64,000 nt of DNA from Haloferax gibbonsii ATCC 33959 (GTDB taxonomy: Archaea > Halobacteriota > Halobacteria > Halobacteriales > Haloferacaceae): NCBI RefSeq assembly GCF_000336775.1, contig NZ_AOLJ01000018.1:10938-74937 (forward strand), in the 5' to 3' direction. The notes beneath the pieces were generated by a model. The model ran no database searches and had not been told where the DNA came from. It was given only the letters and a program-made list of their open reading frames with translations. Position numbers and translations under genes: made by a program. Below are positions 59,979 to 64,000 of the stretch, in pieces. How positions within the stretch are numbered: position 1 is the stretch's first letter; each line of letters begins with the position of its first letter.

Positions 59979-62900
59979 CCGTGGAGGCGAACAGCCGCTG
60001 TACGTCGCCCACGTCGACGCGACCGTCGTCGTTGAGGTCGAACGCGGGGATGCTCGACTGGACCGGCTCGGCGTCGCGGTTCACGAACAGCGCCTGCGCG
60101 TCTACGATGTCCACGCTGCCGTCGCCGTTTACGTCCTCGAAGGTGCCGTCGCCGTCGTGGTCGGCCATCGCGCGGCCGTTGCCGGTGAGATCGCCGGGTT
60201 CGACGGTGACGGGTCGGTTGTCGATGTGCGACACCGCGTAGGCCGTGCCGTCGGGGTCGTAGGTCGCGGCGGGCGTCAGTTCGAGCGCCGTCGAATCGCC
60301 GAGCGCGACGCCTTCGACCGTCACGGTCGCGAGGACCTGCGAGCCGTTCGCGTCAGTCTCGGCGTCGATACCGGCGGCCTCGATGCGGACCTCACTGCCG
60401 TCGCCGCTGACGTTGACGGCCGAGGTTCCGGGTTCGTCGGGGAACTGGACGCCCGTGATGCGGGCGACGCTCGAATCGCCGACCGCGAGGGTCAGTTCGT
60501 ACGCGCCGACGCCGTCGGCGGCGTCGCTCGCGGTGATGTCGAACGTTCGGGTGTCGCCGAGGGGGACCGACTGGCCGTCCGAGCCGACCGAGAGTGCGAC
60601 GCCGTCGGCCGGTTCAGGCGTCGGGTCGGGCGTCGTCGCCTCGCCGTCGAGGTCGGCGTTCAGCACCGCCGAATCGAAGTTCTCGTACTGGCTCGAATAC
60701 GCGCTGTCGGTGTAGTCGACGTAGAGGTCGACGCCCGCCCCCGCCGCAGTCACCGACGACCCGAAGGCGTCGAGGTCGCTCGTCGGCACGGTGGCCGTGA
60801 CGGTGCCGCTCGCGCCGTCGTAGGCGACGTTCGTCGTCTCGACGTAGCCGCCGCTTCGGTCGGCGAAGGCGGCGGTTCCGCTCACGCCGGTCACGCGCGA
60901 GGGCGCGTCGATGGTGACCGTCGTCCGGCCGTCGTCGCTCGTCACGTCGACCGCGTCGGCGTCGACCGCCGCGTCGACCCGGCGCATCCGGTCGTCGGAC
61001 TCGGTGTCGACCTCGGCGGCTGCGATGGTCGAGCGGTTCTGGAGGTAGCCGATGACCCCGTCGGCCATCGTCGTCTCGTTGTAGACCGACACGCGCGGTT
61101 TGTCGCCGAGCGGGTAGCCGCTGCCGCCGTCGGCGATGTAGGAGTTGGTCGCGAGCGTGTAGGTCGCCGAGTCGTTGACGGGTTCGCCGTCCACCGTCAG
61201 GTCGCGAATCGTCGCGTCGCCCTCGCCGGGCGACGAGCTATCGGTGTGGGGCACCCACTCGAAGGTGACGCCGCTGACCTGCTGTTGGGTCTGGGTGCCG
61301 TACTGGTTGTCCATCTCCAGCGGCGTGATCTGGCTCTTGACGACCTCGCGGAGTTCCGCGCCGGTCACCTCGACCACAACGATATGGTTGCCGAACGAGA
61401 GCGTCGAGGTCACCATCCCGCGGGTGATGTCGAACTCCTCGCCCGCGCCGTACTCGCTCGGGTAGAGCGTGTCGCGGATGCCGCCGGCGTTCGTGACGGC
61501 CACGTCTGCGCCGGTGTAACCACGGACGCCGTCGGTGACGAGGTGACCCGTCGCGGAGTCGTCGGTGTAACTGGAGCCGACGCCCGTGTGCTCGGGCATG
61601 ACCGCCGTCGCGAGCTTCGTGTTGAGATAGTCCTCGCGGAGCGGGTTGATGTACGTCTGCCAGGAGTCGTTGCGCGGGATATCGGTCGTCACGTCGACGA
61701 GTTCGCCGGAGGCGTCGGTGACGCTCCCGTTGTCGACGGTCAGTTCCATCGTCATGACGGCGTTGGCCTTGCCGGTGGTCTCGCCGATGAGGACGCCGTT
61801 GGTCGTCTGCGGCGGGTAGCGCTGTTGGTCGTCGCCGGAGACGAGCGCGTCGATGCCGTCGACGTTCCGCGCGAGGTCCTTCGAGTCCGGGATGCCGACC
61901 GGGGCCAGCGCGACGACCACGTCAACGTCCTCCTCGTTTCGGAGCGTGTCGACGGTCCGCTGGGCGGCGGTCGTCGGGTCGACGACGGTGTAGCCGTTGC
62001 GCTCGATGACGCCGTCGGTCTTGGCGTTGATGGCCTCGTCGGTCAGGCCGAAGAAGCCGACTTTCACGCCGCCGCGCTCGACGACGGTGTAGTTCTGCGT
62101 CCCGGGGAGGTTCTCGCCGGTCTCCTCGTCGACGACGTTGGCGAGGAGCCACGGGTAGGTCGACTCGTTGGCGATGGCCTCGAAGACGGCGAAGTCGTTC
62201 GTCCCCGCGTCCTCGTCGTAGTCGAGTTCGTGGTTCTGGACGACCTCGGCGTCGGGGTCGATGAGGTTCATCGCCGTCACCGGCGGCTCGTAGCCGTGTT
62301 CCAGGCCGTCGTAGTTGCGGAGGGCGTGGGGGCTGAGTTCGTCGCCGCCGCCGGCCACGAAGACGGGACCGGAGGCGTTCGCGCGCTCGCGGTTGATGAG
62401 CGTAATCATCCGGCCGAGTTTGTCGTCGCCGGAGCCGGCGGCCGCCTTGCCGATGTCGTTGAAGCCGACGAGCGTGAGCGTCGTCGCGTTCGCGCCCGCA
62501 GTGTCGTTGCCGGCGTCGCCGCCGTCACCGCCGTCGTCGCCCGCGGGAGCGGTCAGGTTCGTCACCGACGCGGGCTGAATCTTGTACTCCTCGAAGCTGT
62601 AGAACACCGGCCCTTCGACGGCGTCGGCGGTACTGCCGACCTCGCCGGGCGTGGTGTCGTCGCCGGTCGTCGCGTCGTCGATGGCGACCGGCCCGGAGCC
62701 GTCGGTGACCGCCCACTCACCGTACTGGCCGGGGGTTTCCGTGACCTCGACGTCGCGCACGCTGACGAGAACGCCCTCGTAGGCCTCTCGGGAGACGTTC
62801 GCCGTCGCGAGCGCGGTCGCCTCGGGAACCGACCCGGTGTCGGTCGTCGACAGCGAGGCGCTGTCGTTCGCGAGGTCGAGCTGGGTCATCCCGAAGTACT

Positions 62901-63330
62901 CGGAGACGGGCGCGTCGACGCGCACCTCGTCGCCGGGGGTCGCGTTCGACGACCCGCCCGCGTAGACGTAGACGCCGCTGTGGCGCACGTCGGCCGCGGA
63001 GGCGTTCTGCAGGAAGAAGCCGTCGGCGTTCGTCGCCGTCACCGTCCCGGTGACGCTGACGAACTGCCCCGCGTAGGCGGAGGCGTCGCCGCCGGTCGTG
63101 TTCGACTGGAGTTCGGTGATGGTCACGGCCGTCGGCGCGGACGCGTTCATCGCCGATTGAGCGGTCGAATCGAGTGCGCTCGCGTCCTCCCCAGCCGCGA
63201 CGCCCGCCGCACCGGCGGGGAACGTCGCGGTCGTGAGTACTAACACCAGTAGCACCGTTACAGTACGACTGAGAACTGTCTGTGATGGTGTGTGCGGAGG
63301 CACATCAGTCCGCACCGGGGCGGGTGTCAT
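59971..63330 (-). CDS. Secreted 5'-nucleotidase-like protein with cohesin and dockerin
   Basis: 1119 residues. Signal peptide (about 18-47), an OB-like region (about 66-250: FVSVTGTVTATNADGFFLQN), a calcineurin-like metallophosphatase domain (about 290-540), a 5'-nucleotidase C-terminal domain (about 560-770: GIRDTLYPSEYGAGEEFDIT), a beta module, a cohesin-like domain (about 905-1045) and a dockerin (about 1055-1119, loops DVNGDGSVDIVD and DLNDDGRVDVGD). Several metal ligands differ from the canonical enzyme: GFNDIG for HTNDxHG, LAPVG for SHxG, GDDQ for GHSH; GGGDELS and QNHELDY are kept. Catalysis is therefore uncertain. A TATATAA element sits at 63348-63355. Confidence 0.92.
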   Translation of the reverse strand: MTPAPVRTDVPPHTPSQTVLSRTVTVLLVLVLTTATFPAGAAGVAAGEDASALDSTAQSAMNASAPTAVTITELQSNTTGGDASAYAGQFVSVTGTVTATNADGFFLQNASAADVRHSGVYVYAGGSSNATPGDEVRVDAPVSEYFGMTQLDLANDSASLSTTDTGSVPEATALATANVSREAYEGVLVSVRDVEVTETPGQYGEWAVTDGSGPVAIDDATTGDDTTPGEVGSTADAVEGPVFYSFEEYKIQPASVTNLTAPAGDDGGDGGDAGNDTAGANATTLTLVGFNDIGKAAAGSGDDKLGRMITLINRERANASGPVFVAGGGDELSPHALRNYDGLEHGYEPPVTAMNLIDPDAEVVQNHELDYDEDAGTNDFAVFEAIANESTYPWLLANVVDEETGENLPGTQNYTVVERGGVKVGFFGLTDEAINAKTDGVIERNGYTVVDPTTAAQRTVDTLRNEEDVDVVVALAPVGIPDSKDLARNVDGIDALVSGDDQQRYPPQTTNGVLIGETTGKANAVMTMELTVDNGSVTDASGELVDVTTDIPRNDSWQTYINPLREDYLNTKLATAVMPEHTGVGSSYTDDSATGHLVTDGVRGYTGADVAVTNAGGIRDTLYPSEYGAGEEFDITRGMVTSTLSFGNHIVVVEVTGAELREVVKSQITPLEMDNQYGTQTQQQVSGVTFEWVPHTDSSSPGEGDATIRDLTVDGEPVNDSATYTLATNSYIADGGSGYPLGDKPRVSVYNETTMADGVIGYLQNRSTIAAAEVDTESDDRMRRVDAAVDADAVDVTSDDGRTTVTIDAPSRVTGVSGTAAFADRSGGYVETTNVAYDGASGTVTATVPTSDLDAFGSSVTAAGAGVDLYVDYTDSAYSSQYENFDSAVLNADLDGEATTPDPTPEPADGVALSVGSDGQSVPLGDTRTFDITASDAADGVGAYELTLAVGDSSVARITGVQFPDEPGTSAVNVSGDGSEVRIEAAGIDAETDANGSQVLATVTVEGVALGDSTALELTPAATYDPDGTAYAVSHIDNRPVTVEPGDLTGNGRAMADHDGDGTFEDVNGDGSVDIVDAQALFVNRDAEPVQSSIPAFDLNDDGRVDVGDVQRLFASTDA

Positions 63331-63379
63331 AACCGCTGGTAAGAGTGTTATATAGGTGACAGAACTGCGATAGGGAGGT

Positions 63380-63523
63380 TCATACGATACGGAGCGGTTC
63401 GTACGTCAGTCGGGTGGTTGTCGGGTCGGCTTCCGGGAGTTCACGAACAGAGGCGACCCAGAGAACGGCGGTCGTATCGCAGCACGTACCGGTGGTAGGT
63501 GAGATAGCCATATTTAAGTCCAT
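63380..63523 (-). CDS. Possible 47-residue protein
   Basis: ATG 63523 to TGA 63380 encodes MDLNMAISPTTGTCCDTTAV and then LWVASVRELPEADPTTTRLT, with reasonable codon bias in the second half. Against it, the start lies upstream of a TATA-like element that would be its own promoter, so an alternative start or a relic is possible. Confidence 0.3.
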   Translation of the reverse strand: MDLNMAISPTTGTCCDTTAVLWVASVRELPEADPTTTRLTYEPLRIV

Positions 63524-63540
63524 TGGCCGATTCCGCAGCA

Positions 63541-63609
63541 GTTGAGAACGGTTTCCACCTCCTCGGTTCGGTGGTCGACCCACCGAAGACCGTTCTCTCT
63601 TTCCCCCAC
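63541..63609 (+). ncRNA. Putative small RNA, unit 1
   Basis: A TATA-like ATATTTAAG (63510-63518) sits about 27 bp before this segment. The predicted RNA folds with an outer 9-bp stem (63544-63552 with 63589-63597) and an inner 8-bp stem (63567-63574 with 63580-63587, loop TCGAC). The internal loop carries CACCTCCT (63556-63563), identical to the anti-Shine-Dalgarno of 16S rRNA. It ends in a pyrimidine run and TCCCCCAC. Confidence 0.5.
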
Positions 63610-63678
63610 AGCATACTATCGGTACTTCCAATTAGTACCTACTTTCCGAATCTATATCACCCTCTACCAAAACAACGT

Positions 63679-63748
63679 GTACGAGAACGGGAACGTCATC
63701 ATCTGATGCTGGTGGCGTTGCCCTCGTTCTCGTTCCATCCTCCCCCAC
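63679..63748 (+). ncRNA. Putative small RNA, unit 2
   Basis: A CTATAT element (63652-63657) lies 26 bp before a hairpin with a 9-bp outer stem (63681-63689 with 63725-63733), an inner AACG/CGTT stem and a CATC-ATCT-GATG tip. It shares GAGAACGG at the 5' arm and TCCCCCAC at the end with unit 1, 140 bp upstream, so the two look like diverged copies. Confidence 0.4.
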
Positions 63749-63820
63749 TCGGGGGACCCCACCACCCTTCGGCTAACTGTCCACCGAGACGCATCCGTCA
63801 CTGAATCGATTCGTCAGCGC

Positions 63821-64000
63821 TCAGACACGGCTGTCGGGGACGTGCACCACAACATCCGTCGGGCCTCCCACGAACGCGTCGAGAATCGTGACGAGTTGGG
63901 TTATGCTCCCTCTCCGCCGAGTGCGGCGCACACGCGCATTCGGACGTCCGCGGGACTCGCCGCCGATTGGTCGCGCCGCGCCATCCGTCCGGTGACGAGG
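63821..64000 (-). CDS. Possible C-terminal end of a gene entering from the right
   Basis: An open minus-strand frame ends at TGA 63821 with a protein-like tail (ITQLVTILDAFVGGPTDVVV, then HVPDSRV). The upstream part visible here is Arg-rich and less convincing. If real, most of the gene is beyond the right edge, or it is a short gene starting at a GTG near 63930. Confidence 0.3.
   Translation of the reverse strand, partial: PRHRTDGAARPIGGESRGRPNARVRRTRRRGSITQLVTILDAFVGGPTDVVVHVPDSRV

Noticed and set aside
59578-63243. 1221-codon plus-strand frame opposite the nucleotidase-like gene
   Set aside because: The minus strand has nucleotidase, cohesin and dockerin domains and a signal peptide; the plus frame has none.

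Overview
The window is haloarchaeal chromosomal DNA: high GC with strong G/C bias at third codon positions, very acidic proteins, twin-arginine-type lipoproteins, PGF-CTERM surface proteins, leaderless-style promoters and GTG starts. The gene order samp3 / HalOD1 gene / SMC-related gene / rdfA matches what I remember of the Haloferax volcanii HVO_2174-2178 region, so a Haloferax species is the best guess. No rRNA, tRNA, CRISPR array or complete insertion sequence was seen.

Left third (1-18.4 kb): housekeeping and metabolism. It holds a sensor kinase cut by the left edge, a Sir2 deacylase, purine biosynthesis (purC, purS-purQ, the formyl-folate hydrolase purU), a GntP permease facing an ArsR-like regulator, the archaeosine radical SAM enzyme RaSEA, a DICT-domain protein, a tungsten aldehyde oxidoreductase, AzlC/AzlD, and a samp3 operon whose second product also ends in Gly-Gly.

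18.6-22 kb: a cell-shape locus, with a HalOD1-domain gene (probably ddfA), an archaea-specific SMC-like gene (sph3) and rdfA. 22-31 kb: a MoxR / DUF58 / DUF4129 / DUF4350 / DUF1616 set of membrane-associated genes in convergent and divergent blocks.

Right half (31-63.3 kb): an envelope-protein region. Five proteins carry cohesin-like domains and three carry type I dockerins. Three of the cohesin genes lie directly beside a dockerin gene: a cohesin gene divergent from a dockerin subtilase; a dockerin protein followed by a PGF-CTERM cohesin protein; and a nucleotidase-like protein with both modules followed by a PGF-CTERM cohesin protein. The middle pair sits downstream of a 1869-residue secreted protein with an alpha-2-macroglobulin-like thioester motif (CVEQ). 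I infer that anchored cohesins display dockerin proteins on the S-layer. The region also has an ABC system with two very large FtsX-type permeases, one ATPase and a polytopic membrane protein.

The right end (63.5-63.75 kb) has no convincing complete gene but contains two tandem promoter-plus-hairpin units that look like small RNAs. The first exposes a copy of the anti-Shine-Dalgarno sequence. The left edge shows 45-bp palindromic repeats inserted in frame in the kinase gene.
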